From Rhodobacter sp. TJ_12 (GTDB lineage: Bacteria; Pseudomonadota; Alphaproteobacteria; Rhodobacterales; Rhodobacteraceae), in assembly GCF_020023995.1 (NCBI RefSeq), contig NZ_NRRD01000001.1:186001-250000 (forward strand): a DNA stretch of 64,000 nucleotides. Reading direction: 5' to 3'. Below are positions 45,291-54,256 of this stretch, one piece after another. A program made the translations under genes and the position numbers. The notes beneath the pieces were generated by a model, which was not told the origin of the DNA, made no database searches, and saw only the letters and a program-made list of their open reading frames with translations. Positions within the stretch are counted from its first letter, which is position 1, and each line of letters starts with the position of its first letter.

Positions 45291-45970
45291 AAGTCTCGGC
45301 GGATCTCGCCGCGTTCATGACGCGGCTCGGTCATACATTTGAGAAGCCCGAAATTCTGGTGCGCGCGCTCACCCATTCTTCGCTGGGCTCAGCCACGCGG
45401 CCCGATAACCAGCGGCTGGAATTTCTGGGCGACCGGGTCTTGGGGCTTTCGATGGCGGAGGCGCTGTTTCGCGCCGATCGCGCCGCTTCGGAAGGCCAAC
45501 TGGCGCCGCGCTTCAACGCGCTGGTGCGCAAAGAAACCTGCGCCGCGGTGGCGCGCGAGATCGACCTTGGCGCGGTGCTGAAATTGGGCCGGTCCGAAAT
45601 GATGTCGGGCGGGCGGCGCAAAGAAGCGCTTTTGGGCGATGCGATGGAGGCGGTAATTGCCGCCGTCTATCTGGATGCGGGGTTCGAGGTCGCCAAAGCG
45701 CTGGTGCTGCGCTTGTGGGGCAAGCGTATCGACAGGGTCGAACAAGATGCCCGTGACCCGAAAACCGCGCTTCAGGAATGGGCGCAAGCGCGCGGCATGA
45801 GCCCGCCGCGCTATGAAACCATGGGCCGTGACGGCCCCGACCACGCGCCAAAGTTCCGCATCGCCGTGAAGCTCGACTCGGGCGATAGCGAAGAGGCAGT
45901 GGCCGGCTCCAAACGCCAAGCCGAACAAGCCGCCGCCAAGGCGCTTTTGGCGCGGTTGGAACAGGGCTGA
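45287..45970 (+). CDS. rnc: ribonuclease III
   Basis: The 227-residue double-strand RNA endonuclease matures r[22 protein letters not shown] near residue 44 is the family signature, [20 protein letters not shown] near residue 114 completes the metal site. A double-stranded RNA-binding domain ([19 protein letters not shown] to the end) follows. Its stop is only four bases from the stop of the convergent nuclease-like gene, which separates it from era. Confidence 0.95.
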   Translation: MKVSADLAAFMTRLGHTFEKPEILVRALTHSSLGSATRPDNQRLEFLGDRVLGLSMAEALFRADRAASEGQLAPRFNALVRKETCAAVAREIDLGAVLKLGRSEMMSGGRRKEALLGDAMEAVIAAVYLDAGFEVAKALVLRLWGKRIDRVEQDARDPKTALQEWAQARGMSPPRYETMGRDGPDHAPKFRIAVKLDSGDSEEAVAGSKRQAEQAAAKALLARLEQG

Positions 45971-45974
45971 CCGG

Positions 45975-46514
45975 TTAACTTGGCGGCATACGTCCACGCT
46001 GTCGTGCCGCCGCCCGCCACAGCTTCTTGCGTGCGTCTGGCACTTCCAAGCTGCGATATTTACCGCCTGAGAACTTTGACCAGTCGAGCGCATAGCCTGC
46101 CTTCACCATCTCGGCAGAGAGATCGCGCCCATCTTCAAGATAACAGGTCGCCACCACGCGCTCATGGCTGGTATCTCCCGTCAACTCCGCACGAATAACC
46201 TGATCCTTGCACAGGGCGTGAAGCACCCATTTGGATTTCTTTCCATAGGGATGATCCATCTCTGGGGCATCAATTCCCGCCAGACGGATGCGGGTCTTAT
46301 TGATGATGATCGTATCGCCATCGACAACCCAGCATTTCCCTAAAAGAATCCGAGGCGCAACCTCGACACAGATTTCCGTCGGTTGCAACGACACCGCCGC
46401 AACCGAGGAACTGGTCCGTCTCACGTCCACGACCGGCACCCGTTGCGAGGGTGTTTTGCGCTTGGGTTTCTGCGAACCAATCAATATTCGGATAAGCCGA
46501 CGCACCAATCTCAT
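45975..46514 (-). CDS. staphylococcal-nuclease-like (thermonuclease) protein
   Basis: This 179-residue protein has an SNase/OB-type domain: CWVVDGDTIIINKTRIRLAG followed by IDAPEMDHPYGKKS near residue 75, and HERVVATCYLEDGRDLSAEM with VKAGYALDW near residue 120. The first arginine and the aspartates of the calcium site are present. Where nuclease members have a Glu-Ala after the PYG turn, this protein has PYGKKSKWVL, so catalysis is uncertain. The N-terminus is basic and not a clear signal peptide. It is on the opposite strand inside the rnc-era pair and somewhat AT-richer (32 of 60 G+C at 46261-46320), which suggests a later insertion. Confidence 0.75.
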   Translation of the reverse strand: MRLVRRLIRILIGSQKPKRKTPSQRVPVVDVRRTSSSVAAVSLQPTEICVEVAPRILLGKCWVVDGDTIIINKTRIRLAGIDAPEMDHPYGKKSKWVLHALCKDQVIRAELTGDTSHERVVATCYLEDGRDLSAEMVKAGYALDWSKFSGGKYRSLEVPDARKKLWRAAARQRGRMPPS

Positions 46515-46597
46515 GAAAATCCCTTTTTACAAAATTCGGTTCCCGCTAGCCTTGCGGGAGGGAATGGACTATTCCGCAGCAAACTTCAGGAGTCCAG

Positions 46598-47509
46598 ATG
46601 ACCGAAACCACCCGCGCGGGCTTTGTGGCCCTGATCGGCGAACCCAATGCCGGTAAATCGACGCTGCTCAATCAGATGGTCGGCGCCAAGGTCTCGATCG
46701 TCACCCATAAGGTGCAAACCACGCGCGCCCGTATTCGCGGGGTTTGCATGGCGGGCCAAAGCCAGATCGTCTTTGTCGATACCCCCGGCATCTTCCGCCC
46801 GCGCCGCCGCCTTGACCGGGCGATGGTCACTGCCGCTTGGGGTGGCGCCGCCGATGCCGATATTGTGGTGCTGCTCATCGAGGCGCATCGCGGCCTGACC
46901 GATGGGGTGATGGCGATTTTGGAAGCGCTGAAATCGCGCGAGGGGACGCAGCCCGTCGCGCTTGCCATCAACAAGATCGACAAGGTGAAAGCCGAGCGGC
47001 TTTTGGAACTGGCCGAGAAAGCCAATGCCGAATTCCCCTTTGTGCGGACCTTCATGATCTCGGCCGAAAAGGGCTATGGCGTTGACGATCTGCGCGGCTG
47101 GCTGGCCGAAGAAGTCCCCGTTGGCCCGTGGTATTACCCCGAAGACCAGATCGCCGATCTGCCGATGCGGATGATCGCCGCCGAGGTCACGCGCGAAAAG
47201 CTGACCCTTCGTCTGCATGAAGAACTGCCCTATCAATTGACCGTCGAGACGGAAAACTGGGAAGAACGCCCCGATGGCTCCGCCCGGATCGACCAAGTGA
47301 TCTATGTCAGCCGCGATGGGCACAAGGGCATTGTGCTGGGCAAGGGTGGCGAGACGATCAAGGGCATCTCCACCGCCGCGCGCCACGATCTGGCCGATTT
47401 CATGGGCCGCCCGGTGCACTTGTTCTTGCAGGTGAAGGTGCGCGAGAACTGGCAAGATGAAGCTGAGCGCTATTCGGAAATGGGGCTCGACTTCAAGGAC
47501 GGCAACTGA
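46598..47509 (+). CDS. era: GTPase Era
   Basis: The 303-residue GTPase binds the 3' end of 16S rRNA and couples 30S assembly to growth. G1 is GEPNAGKSTLLNQMVG, G3 FVDTPGIF, G4 AINKIDKV. The KH domain near the end contains IVLGKGGETIKGISTAARHD. Length is standard. AGGAG lies about six bases before ATG 46598. DUF1491 follows two bases after the stop. Confidence 0.95.
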   Translation: MTETTRAGFVALIGEPNAGKSTLLNQMVGAKVSIVTHKVQTTRARIRGVCMAGQSQIVFVDTPGIFRPRRRLDRAMVTAAWGGAADADIVVLLIEAHRGLTDGVMAILEALKSREGTQPVALAINKIDKVKAERLLELAEKANAEFPFVRTFMISAEKGYGVDDLRGWLAEEVPVGPWYYPEDQIADLPMRMIAAEVTREKLTLRLHEELPYQLTVETENWEERPDGSARIDQVIYVSRDGHKGIVLGKGGETIKGISTAARHDLADFMGRPVHLFLQVKVRENWQDEAERYSEMGLDFKDGN

Positions 47510-47511
47510 CC

Positions 47512-47847
47512 ATGCCGCCCCGTTTGCGCGCCGAACTTTGGGTGCGGGCCTATCTCAAACGGTTGGAGCTGAACAATATCCCCGCCTATATCGCCGCCAA
47601 GGGGCAACCCGATAGCGGCGCGGTGATGGTGAAATGCGCCACGCTGGATGGTCAAGCCAAACTTTACACCCGCCGCTTTGACCTGATGACCGATAGCGAG
47701 GCTTGGACTGTGTTGACCGAAGGCCCCGAGCGTGATGTGGATGAAAGCATCCGCAAGCAGCGCAGCTTTGACCCCGATCTTTGGGTCGTGGAGCTAGAGG
47801 CCCGGCATGGCCGCACGCTTTTGGATGAAGACGGTCTGAAAGACTGA
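47512..47847 (+). CDS. DUF1491 family protein
   Basis: The 111-residue protein starts [20 protein letters not shown] and has [20 protein letters not shown] and [20 protein letters not shown]. These fit DUF1491, a small alphaproteobacterial family of unknown function that is typically found beside era or recO. It is coupled to era by a two-base gap. Confidence 0.82.
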   Translation: MPPRLRAELWVRAYLKRLELNNIPAYIAAKGQPDSGAVMVKCATLDGQAKLYTRRFDLMTDSEAWTVLTEGPERDVDESIRKQRSFDPDLWVVELEARHGRTLLDEDGLKD

Positions 47848-47853
47848 CTTTCC

Positions 47854-47907
47854 CCTTCGACTTTGTCCAAATATCCTCGGGGGGTTCCGGGGGGCAGACA
47901 GCCCCCC
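47854..47907 (-). repeat. interspersed palindromic repeat, copy B
   Basis: On the minus strand this reads a GGGGGGC/GCCCCCC hairpin (stems at 47901-47907 and 47889-47895) followed by a tail ending GAGGATATTTGGACAAAGTC plus GAAGG. It has the same order and nearly the same tail as 27821-27887. It fills the DUF1491-recO gap. Confidence 0.65.
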
Positions 47908-47923
47908 GCCTTTGGCGAAACAG

Positions 47924-48646
47924 ATGGACTGGCAAGACCAAGGCACGATCCTTTCGACCCGCCTGCATGGCGAAAGCTCGGCGATTGTCGAGGTGTTTAC
48001 GGCCATGCATGGCCGCCACCTTGGGGTGGTGCGCGGCGGGGCGTCGCGTAAGATGGCGGCGACCTTGATGCCCGGCAGCCATGTCGCACTGACTTGGCGC
48101 GCGCGGCTCGAAGATCATTTGGGCAGCTTCACGGTTGAGCCTTTGGCCTCGCGCGCGGGAGCACTGTCAGACCGCTTGGCGCTGATGGGTCTCAATTCGG
48201 TTTGCGCGCTTTTGTCTTTTGTGCTGGCCGAACGCGACCCGCACCCCCGACTCTATGCAGCGACAGAGCCGCTTTTTACTGTGATCGGACAAGCGGCAGA
48301 AGGGTGGGTGGTGGATTACCTGCACTGGGAATTGGCGCTGCTCGATGACCTTGGCACCGGGCTTGACCTGAGCCGTTGCGCGGTCACCGGCACGCGCGAG
48401 GATCTGGCTTATGTCTCGCCGCGCTCGGGCCGGGCGGTCAGCCGTGCAGGCGCGGGCGATTGGGCCCCGCGCCTGTTGCCTTTGCCGCTGTGCCTTTTGG
48501 GCCAAGGCCCGGCCACTTGGGGGGAGATTGGCGAGGGCCTCACCCTCACCGGCCATTTTCTGACCCGCTTTGCCGAAGACCACGCCCGCAAGCAACTGCC
48601 CGAGGCGCGGCGGCGGTTGATCGAAGCCATCACCCGTCAGGGCTGA
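47924..48646 (+). CDS. recO: DNA repair protein RecO
   Basis: The 240-residue RecO anneals single strands and loads RecA with RecR. The N-terminal OB fold begins [20 protein letters not shown] and [40 protein letters not shown] and [16 protein letters not shown] are family segments in the C-terminal part. ATG 47924 lies just past the repeat and lacks a clear ribosome binding site. Its end overlaps the convergent acetyltransferase gene by ten bases. Confidence 0.92.
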   Translation: MDWQDQGTILSTRLHGESSAIVEVFTAMHGRHLGVVRGGASRKMAATLMPGSHVALTWRARLEDHLGSFTVEPLASRAGALSDRLALMGLNSVCALLSFVLAERDPHPRLYAATEPLFTVIGQAAEGWVVDYLHWELALLDDLGTGLDLSRCAVTGTREDLAYVSPRSGRAVSRAGAGDWAPRLLPLPLCLLGQGPATWGEIGEGLTLTGHFLTRFAEDHARKQLPEARRRLIEAITRQG

Positions 48647-49140
48647 AGGCGGTCATCCAGCACCAGTTGCATCAGCGCCAAATCAAGCCAACGCCCGAAC
48701 TTTTTGCCCACGTGGCGCATCACGCCCACTTCGGCAAAGCCCAACCGCGCATGTAGGCGGATTGAACCTGTGTTCGCCGCATCAATCGCCGCGACCATAA
48801 CGTGAAAGCCCTCCGCCCGCGCGCGGGCAATCAGCGCTTCCATCAACTGCGCGCCCTTGCCGCCAGAGCGATGATCGGGGTGGACATAGACCGAATGTTC
48901 GACCGTCAACCGATAGCCATCATGCGGGCGAAACGGGCCAAAGCTGGCATAACCCAAGGCTTGATCGCCTTCGTCCCACACCAGCACCGGAAAGCCTGCC
49001 GCTTGGCGCTCTGCGATCCAGGCGCGGCGGTTTTCGGCATCCACCACAATCTCGTTCCAGATCGCGGTCGAGTTTTGCACGGCGTCATTGTAGATCGTGC
49101 AGATCGCTTCGGCATCCTCAGGGCGGGCATCACGGATCAT
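48637..49140 (-). CDS. GNAT acetyltransferase, phosphinothricin/Pat-like
   Basis: The 167-residue protein resembles the phosphinothricin/methionine sulfoximine N-acetyltransferase group: [20 protein letters not shown] at the start, then [20 protein letters not shown] (the acetyl-CoA loop), [20 protein letters not shown] and [10 protein letters not shown]. Natural substrates are probably amino acid analogues. It lies downstream of mcd but a strong terminator separates them. Confidence 0.83.
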   Translation of the reverse strand: MIRDARPEDAEAICTIYNDAVQNSTAIWNEIVVDAENRRAWIAERQAAGFPVLVWDEGDQALGYASFGPFRPHDGYRLTVEHSVYVHPDHRSGGKGAQLMEALIARARAEGFHVMVAAIDAANTGSIRLHARLGFAEVGVMRHVGKKFGRWLDLALMQLVLDDRLQP

Positions 49141-49187
49141 GGCGGTCTCCTTTCCCGCCAGATTGCGCGAAACCTTTGGATACGCAA

Positions 49188-49213
49188 TAAAAAACGGGGC
49201 CCGAAAGGCCCCG
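49188..49213 (-). terminator. terminator after mcd
   Basis: CGGGGCC 49195-49201 pairs with GGCCCCG 49207-49213 over five bases; on the minus strand the stem is followed by a T-run (TTTTTTATT), 21 bases beyond the stop of mcd. Confidence 0.88.
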
Positions 49214-49234
49214 CTTGATGCAATGTGGACCGGC

Positions 49235-50878
49235 TCAGCCGAGCAGGCGACGTGCGATCACTTGCGCCTGAATTTCAGCCGCACCCTCGAAGATGTTCAG
49301 GATGCGGGCGTCACACAGAATACGCGAAATGGCATATTCCAGCGCAAAGCCGTTGCCGCCGTGAATTTGCAATGCGTTGTCCGAAGCCGCCCAAGCCACG
49401 CGTGCGCCGAGCAGTTTCGCCATGCCGGCTTCCACGTCGCAGCGGTGGCCGTGGTCTTTTTCCCAAGCCGAGAAATAGGTCAACTGCCGGGCGATCATGA
49501 TTTCGACCGCCATCATCGCCAGCTTGCTGCCCACGCGCGGGAATTCGATCAGCGATTTGCCGAATTGCTTGCGGTCGATCGCATATTGCATGCCGATCTC
49601 ACAGGCCGCTTGCGCCACACCCACGGCGCGCGCCGCGGTTTGAATGCGCGCCGATTCAAAGGTCTCCATCAGCTGTTTGAAGCCTTTGCCGGTCTCGCCG
49701 CCCAGAAGGTTTTCGCCCTTCACGCGGAAGCCGTCAAAGCCCAGCTCGTATTCCTTCATGCCGCGATAGCCCAAAACCTCGATTTCGCCACCGGTCATGC
49801 CGGGCGTCGGGAAGGGGTTGTCGTCGGTGCCCGGGGTCTTCTCGGCCAAGAACATCGACAGGCCACGCCAATCGGTGGTGTCGGGTTCGGTGCGGGCCAA
49901 AAGCGTCATCACATGGGTGCGCTGGGCATGGGTGATCCAGGTTTTGTTGCCGGTCACCACCCAATCATCGCCGTCCTTCACCGCGCGGGTGCGCAGGCTG
50001 CCAAGGTCCGAGCCGGTGTTCGGCTCGGTGAAAACAGCGGTCGACAGAATTTCGCCCGAAGCGAGCCCCGGTAGCCATTTTTGCTTTTGCTCCTCGGTGC
50101 CGCCGCAGATGATAAGCTCGGCCGCGATTTCCGAACGCGTGCCAAGCGAGCCAACACCGATGTAACCGCGCGACAGTTCCTCGGTCACCACGACCATCGA
50201 AGCTTTGGATAGGCCTAGCCCGCCATATTCCTCGGGGATCGTCAGGCCAAAGACGCCCAGTTCCGCCAGTTCCTCGATGATTTCCATCGGGATCAGTTCG
50301 TCCTTGAGGTGCCATTCATGCGCGTTCGGGATCACCCGTTCCTCGGCATAGCGGTGGAATTGATCGCGGATCATTTCCAGTTCTTCATCCAAGCCAGAGG
50401 TACCAAAGAGCGCGCGGCCATGGTTGTCTTGCATCCGGGCCACCAGCGCCATGCGGGCGGCATTGGTGTTGCCCTCGGTCATCAGCTTGCGCGCCGCCTC
50501 GGACGGTTCCCATGACACGCCCAAGTCGGTCAAACGCGCGGCCTCGCCTTGGCTCATCGGGATGCCGCCGGCGATCTGGTTGAGGTATTCGCCAAAGCCG
50601 ATCTGCAAGATCAACTGTTCCATCTCGCCGAATTGCCCCGCTTCGGCCACGCGGCCCGCCCAGCCGCGCAGTTGGATCAGCGACTGGTTATAGGTGGCGA
50701 GCCACGCCAGCGCATGGGCGGCATATTGATCCGCTTCCAACGCGGCATTGGACACTTTGCCTTCGCGGCTGACCTTGGTTTTCAGGCCCTCGGTGGCCTG
50801 TGCGGTCAGCGTTGCGATCTCGGGCAGGGTCGCTTCGGTCAGCGCAAGCAGGTCGGCAAGAAGGATCGTCTCGGTCAT
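49235..50878 (-). CDS. mcd: (2S)-methylsuccinyl-CoA dehydrogenase (ethylmalonyl-CoA pathway)
   Basis: The 547-residue acyl-CoA dehydrogenase has an unusual N-terminal helical extension of about 155 residues (LEADQYAAHALAWLATYNQS; EQLILQIGFGEYLNQIAGGI) before a complete dehydrogenase core. The core shows FGLTIPEEYGGLGLSK, VFTEPNTGSDLGSLRTRAVK, VTGNKTWITHAQRTHVM and QIHGGNGFALEYAISRILCD. That extension and these motifs match methylsuccinyl-CoA dehydrogenase, which oxidises (2S)-methylsuccinyl-CoA to mesaconyl-CoA during acetate and C1 assimilation. Broader acyl-CoA dehydrogenase activity is the alternative. ATG 50878 starts it. Confidence 0.82.
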   Translation of the reverse strand: MTETILLADLLALTEATLPEIATLTAQATEGLKTKVSREGKVSNAALEADQYAAHALAWLATYNQSLIQLRGWAGRVAEAGQFGEMEQLILQIGFGEYLNQIAGGIPMSQGEAARLTDLGVSWEPSEAARKLMTEGNTNAARMALVARMQDNHGRALFGTSGLDEELEMIRDQFHRYAEERVIPNAHEWHLKDELIPMEIIEELAELGVFGLTIPEEYGGLGLSKASMVVVTEELSRGYIGVGSLGTRSEIAAELIICGGTEEQKQKWLPGLASGEILSTAVFTEPNTGSDLGSLRTRAVKDGDDWVVTGNKTWITHAQRTHVMTLLARTEPDTTDWRGLSMFLAEKTPGTDDNPFPTPGMTGGEIEVLGYRGMKEYELGFDGFRVKGENLLGGETGKGFKQLMETFESARIQTAARAVGVAQAACEIGMQYAIDRKQFGKSLIEFPRVGSKLAMMAVEIMIARQLTYFSAWEKDHGHRCDVEAGMAKLLGARVAWAASDNALQIHGGNGFALEYAISRILCDARILNIFEGAAEIQAQVIARRLLG

Positions 50879-51152
50879 GTCAGCCCCATCTGCGCCGGGA
50901 TTCGGCGCGGTTGTTTTGCGGTTCCAGAGTGCTTAGGCATTTTGCAGGTGCAGCGCAATAAAAATTCGCGCGAAGCCTAATCAAAGACCGAATGTGTCGT
51001 GCGCGATTTTTCCTGGGCGGGGATCGGGCCGCGACGGTGGCGGCGCTCTGCCGCTCGTGCTCCGCCTTACATGGGCATACCTCAACACCGCAGCCGCGCC
51101 GTTGCGCCCGCGCGCGGGCAGGGCTAAGGCTGGGACAAGACAGGAGCCTGCC

Positions 51153-52292
51153 ATGACCACCGATCCGATTGCCTTGACCGCGGATTTGATCCGTTGCCCC
51201 TCTGTTACCCCCGCCGAAGGGGGCGCGCTTGTGCTGCTGGAGCGGCTTTTGTCCAAGGCAGGCTTTACCTGCACGCGGGTGGATCGCAACGGCGTGCCCA
51301 ATCTGTTTGCCCGTTGGGGCGCGCAGGGCGGCAAAACCTTTGGTTTCAACGGACACACCGATGTGGTGCCGGTGGGGGATGCGGGCGCTTGGACGCATGA
51401 CCCCTTTAGCGGCAAGATTATCGATGGCGTGCTGTGGGGGCGCGGTGCAACCGATATGAAGTCGGGTGTGGCCGCGTTTGCGGCGGCGGCCGTTGATTTC
51501 GTGCGGGACACCCCTCCCGAAGGGGCGATCGTGCTGGCGATCACCGGCGATGAAGAGGGCCCGGGCCGCGACGGCACGCGCGCGCTGCTCGATTGGATGG
51601 CGGCGCAGGGCGAGGCGATGTCGGTCTGTCTTGTGGGCGAGCCCACCTGCCCCGATGTGCTGGGCCAGATGATGAAGATCGGGCGCCGGGGTTCGATGAC
51701 CTTCTATATTGAGGTGGAGGGCGTGCAGGGCCATTCGGCCTATCCGCATCGCGCCAAAAACCCGCTGCATGCGCTGGTCGACCTTCTGGGGCAGATGACG
51801 GCGCAACCCTTGGATGAGGGCACGGATCATTTCGATCCGTCGACCTTGCAGGTCACGACCATCGATTGCGGAAACCCGGCCAATAATGTGATCCCGGCCA
51901 AGGCGCGGGCCACCGTGAATATTCGCTTCAACGATGCGCATTCCTCGGCCACGCTGGAAGCTTGGGCCAAGGGGCTAATTGCCGGGGTCGAGGCCGCGAC
52001 GGGCGTGCGCGTGGCACTGCGCACCGAGGTGTCGGGCGAAAGTTTCCTGACGCCGCCGGGCGATTTCGTGGCGCTTGTGGCGCGCGCGGTCGCGGCGGAA
52101 ACCGGGGTCACTCCCGAGTTGTCCACCTCGGGGGGCACCTCGGATGCGCGTTTCGTCAAAGACCATTGCCCGGTGCTGGAATTCGGTCTGGTCGGCAAGA
52201 CGATGCACCAAGTGGATGAGCGGATCGAGGTGGCGCAGATCACCGCGCTTAAACGCATCTACACCCGCATCTTGCGGGACTATTTCGCATGA
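51153..52292 (+). CDS. dapE: succinyl-diaminopimelate desuccinylase
   Basis: The 379-residue M20 metallohydrolase gives LL-diaminopimelate for lysine and peptidoglycan. Zinc-site motifs are [12 protein letters not shown] near residue 67, [14 protein letters not shown] near residue 97, [12 protein letters not shown] near residue 132 and [11 protein letters not shown] near the end; [11 protein letters not shown] is the DapE-specific turn. ATG 51153 has AGGAG seven bases upstream; the frame is open further back. It is coupled to the next GNAT gene (ATGA). Confidence 0.94.
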   Translation: MTTDPIALTADLIRCPSVTPAEGGALVLLERLLSKAGFTCTRVDRNGVPNLFARWGAQGGKTFGFNGHTDVVPVGDAGAWTHDPFSGKIIDGVLWGRGATDMKSGVAAFAAAAVDFVRDTPPEGAIVLAITGDEEGPGRDGTRALLDWMAAQGEAMSVCLVGEPTCPDVLGQMMKIGRRGSMTFYIEVEGVQGHSAYPHRAKNPLHALVDLLGQMTAQPLDEGTDHFDPSTLQVTTIDCGNPANNVIPAKARATVNIRFNDAHSSATLEAWAKGLIAGVEAATGVRVALRTEVSGESFLTPPGDFVALVARAVAAETGVTPELSTSGGTSDARFVKDHCPVLEFGLVGKTMHQVDERIEVAQITALKRIYTRILRDYFA

Positions 52293-52705
52293 AGATCTTC
52301 GAGGCCCCGGACCTGACGGCACCGCATGCGCTACGCCGCGCCGTCTTTATCGAAGAGCAGGGTATTGCCGAGGCGGAGGAATGGGATGATCTGGACGGGG
52401 CAGCGATCCACCTTCTGGCGCTGGACGGTGATACGCCCTTGGGCACAGCGCGTCTTTTCTTAACGGGCGATTTGGGCAAGATCGGCCGCGTTTGCGTGGC
52501 CGCCCCGGCGCGCGGCACGGGGCTTGGAAAGGCGCTGATCTTGGCGGGATGTGAGCGGCTGCGCGCCTTGGGCTGCACCCGCGTGCAATTGGGCGCACAG
52601 ATGCACGCGCTGTGCTTTTACGAAAGGCTGGGCTTCGTTGCCTTCGGTCCGGTCTATGACGATGCGGGGATCCCGCATCGCGATATGGAGCGGGTGCTGG
52701 TTTAG
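52289..52705 (+). CDS. GNAT acetyltransferase, ElaA/YjcF-like
   Basis: The 138-residue protein begins [20 protein letters not shown] and contains [40 protein letters not shown] (acetyl-CoA loop) and [17 protein letters not shown]. This is the ElaA/YjcF-like GNAT pattern. The substrate is unknown. It is cotranscribed with dapE, and its stop overlaps that of the convergent acyltransferase gene in TTAG at 52702-52705. Confidence 0.8.
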   Translation: MKIFEAPDLTAPHALRRAVFIEEQGIAEAEEWDDLDGAAIHLLALDGDTPLGTARLFLTGDLGKIGRVCVAAPARGTGLGKALILAGCERLRALGCTRVQLGAQMHALCFYERLGFVAFGPVYDDAGIPHRDMERVLV

Positions 52706-53562
52706 TTGCGCAAGGCCAGCGTTTCGGCGCGCAAATCGGCCAAGAATTGGCGCGGGTTCTTGAGCGCGGGGGCGATCTCTTGGGCGGATTTGGCCGGGCC
52801 GATCACCGGGCTTTGCTTTTTGTTCAGCGCGCGGCGGATTTCATAAAGCAGCAGCCCTTGGCGCAGGGTCGGGCTCAGCTTGTTGGCGATCTGGTAAATC
52901 CGCGAATTTTTGCCCGGGAAATAGATCGGCAAGACCGATGCGCCCGACCGCGCGAGCATCTTGGCGGTGAAGGGGTTCCATTCACCCTCGATTGCCGGGC
53001 CGAAGAAGGTTTTTGAATGCGCCACGGCCCCCGCCGGAAACAGCACGATCACTCCGCCCGCCTTCAGCGTTGCCATGCATTCGGCGCGCATTTTCAGGCT
53101 GTCTTCCTGCGCATTGGGTTCATGCGGGAAAGGCACCGGCAGCATGAATTCGGCAATCTCTGGAATGCCGGTCAAAAGCGAGCGCGTCAGGATTTTGTAA
53201 TCGGTGCGCACCTGTCCGATCAGATAGGCCAGCACCATGCCATCCACCAGACCATGCGGGTGGTTCGCCACCACCACCAACGGGCCGGTTTTCGGAATGC
53301 GCGCGACCTGTTCGGCAGGGGTGGTGACCTCAATCCCCATGATGTCGAGCGCCTGCGGCCAGAACGGCTGCCCAAAGGGCGCGCCCCGGCGTTCAAACTT
53401 GCGGATCAGGCTGAGCAATTTGAGCTTGGCCGTGGCCCATTCGATCGCGCGGATCGTGCCGGCTTTCCACGGGTTGGTGAAGGTGCCGGCATAGGACAGT
53501 CGCCCCTTGTCATAGGGCTTCTGTTCCACTTGCTCTACGCTTACGCGCCCATCTGCATTCAC
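52702..53562 (-). CDS. lysophospholipid acyltransferase-family (PlsC-like) protein
   Basis: The 286-residue LPLAT-type protein has LVVVANHPHGLVDGMVLAYL near residue 95 as the His-Asp catalytic block. GGVIVLFPAGAVAHSKTFFG near residue 168 and VLPIYFPGKNSRIYQIANKL correspond to the substrate-binding block. NHPxGxxDG fits the haemolysin/OlsA-like branch rather than classic PlsC. It would acylate a lyso-lipid (ornithine lipid or phospholipid) at the inner membrane. The HPr gene upstream on the same strand is 23 bases away, so cotranscription is possible. Confidence 0.78.
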   Translation of the reverse strand: MNADGRVSVEQVEQKPYDKGRLSYAGTFTNPWKAGTIRAIEWATAKLKLLSLIRKFERRGAPFGQPFWPQALDIMGIEVTTPAEQVARIPKTGPLVVVANHPHGLVDGMVLAYLIGQVRTDYKILTRSLLTGIPEIAEFMLPVPFPHEPNAQEDSLKMRAECMATLKAGGVIVLFPAGAVAHSKTFFGPAIEGEWNPFTAKMLARSGASVLPIYFPGKNSRIYQIANKLSPTLRQGLLLYEIRRALNKKQSPVIGPAKSAQEIAPALKNPRQFLADLRAETLALRN

Positions 53563-53585
53563 ACCGAACCCCTTTGCCTTGCGGC

Positions 53586-53858
53586 TTACATGTCTTCGCC
53601 GAAGCGGTCGGCCACCAAAGCATCCAGCGCTTCGGCCAGTTCTTCGGCTTGGGCGCCGAAGGTGGTGACCTCGATCGAGGTACCGCGCGCGGCGGCCAGC
53701 ATCAACAGCCCCATGATCGAATCGCCCGAGACTTTCATGCCGTCCTTCTCAACCTCGGCACGGGCGTCGTGATCCTCGACCACTTCGACGAATTTGGCCG
53801 AGGCCCGCGCGTGTAGGCCCTTTTCATTGACGATCTTCAAAACTCTTGAGACGCTCAC
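53586..53858 (-). CDS. ptsH: phosphocarrier protein HPr (NPr type)
   Basis: The 90-residue HPr carries the phosphorylatable histidine in EKGLHARASAKFVEVV near residue 16 and the regulatory serine in GDSIMGLLMLAAARG near residue 47. It takes phosphate from EI and passes it to the EIIA encoded upstream (overlap ATGA). The serine site together with the hprK gene in the same operon indicates control by HPr phosphorylation rather than sugar uptake. Confidence 0.92.
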   Translation of the reverse strand: MSVSRVLKIVNEKGLHARASAKFVEVVEDHDARAEVEKDGMKVSGDSIMGLLMLAAARGTSIEVTTFGAQAEELAEALDALVADRFGEDM

Positions 53859-54256
53859 TTGCCCGCGACTCCGCCCGTCGAATAGCAGTTGATATATTTC
53901 CGCCCGGCATCGAGCGAGGCTTCCACCGCCGCATGCACGCCAAGGCTGCGCGATTTGGCCAGTTTGATCAGAAGCGGCAGGTTTGCGCCGTAAATGATTT
54001 CGCGCCCGCCAGCTTCGCAGGCCATCAGGCTGAGGTTGGAGGGGGAGCCGCCAAACATATCGGTGACCACCACCACGCCTTGTCCGGCGTCGACCGCATC
54101 GGCGGCGGCGCGGATTTCGGCCTGTTTGGCGCCCCGGTCATGGTCGTCTTCAATGGTGATGGCGCGGATCCCCTCTTGCGGGCCGACAACATGTTCGACC
54201 GCCGCGAGGTATTCCCGCGCCAGCCCGCCATGTGCCACGATCACGATCCCGATCAC
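53855..54256 (-). CDS. PTS EIIA component, mannose family
   Basis: The 133-residue EIIA-Man domain has the phosphorylated histidine in [20 protein letters not shown] near residue 9 and [16 protein letters not shown] near residue 65. No EIIB or EIIC gene lies in the window, so this is a regulatory phosphotransfer protein as in other alphaproteobacteria. Four-base overlaps link it to rapZ upstream and HPr downstream. Confidence 0.9.
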   Translation of the reverse strand: MIGIVIVAHGGLAREYLAAVEHVVGPQEGIRAITIEDDHDRGAKQAEIRAAADAVDAGQGVVVVTDMFGGSPSNLSLMACEAGGREIIYGANLPLLIKLAKSRSLGVHAAVEASLDAGRKYINCYSTGGVAGK

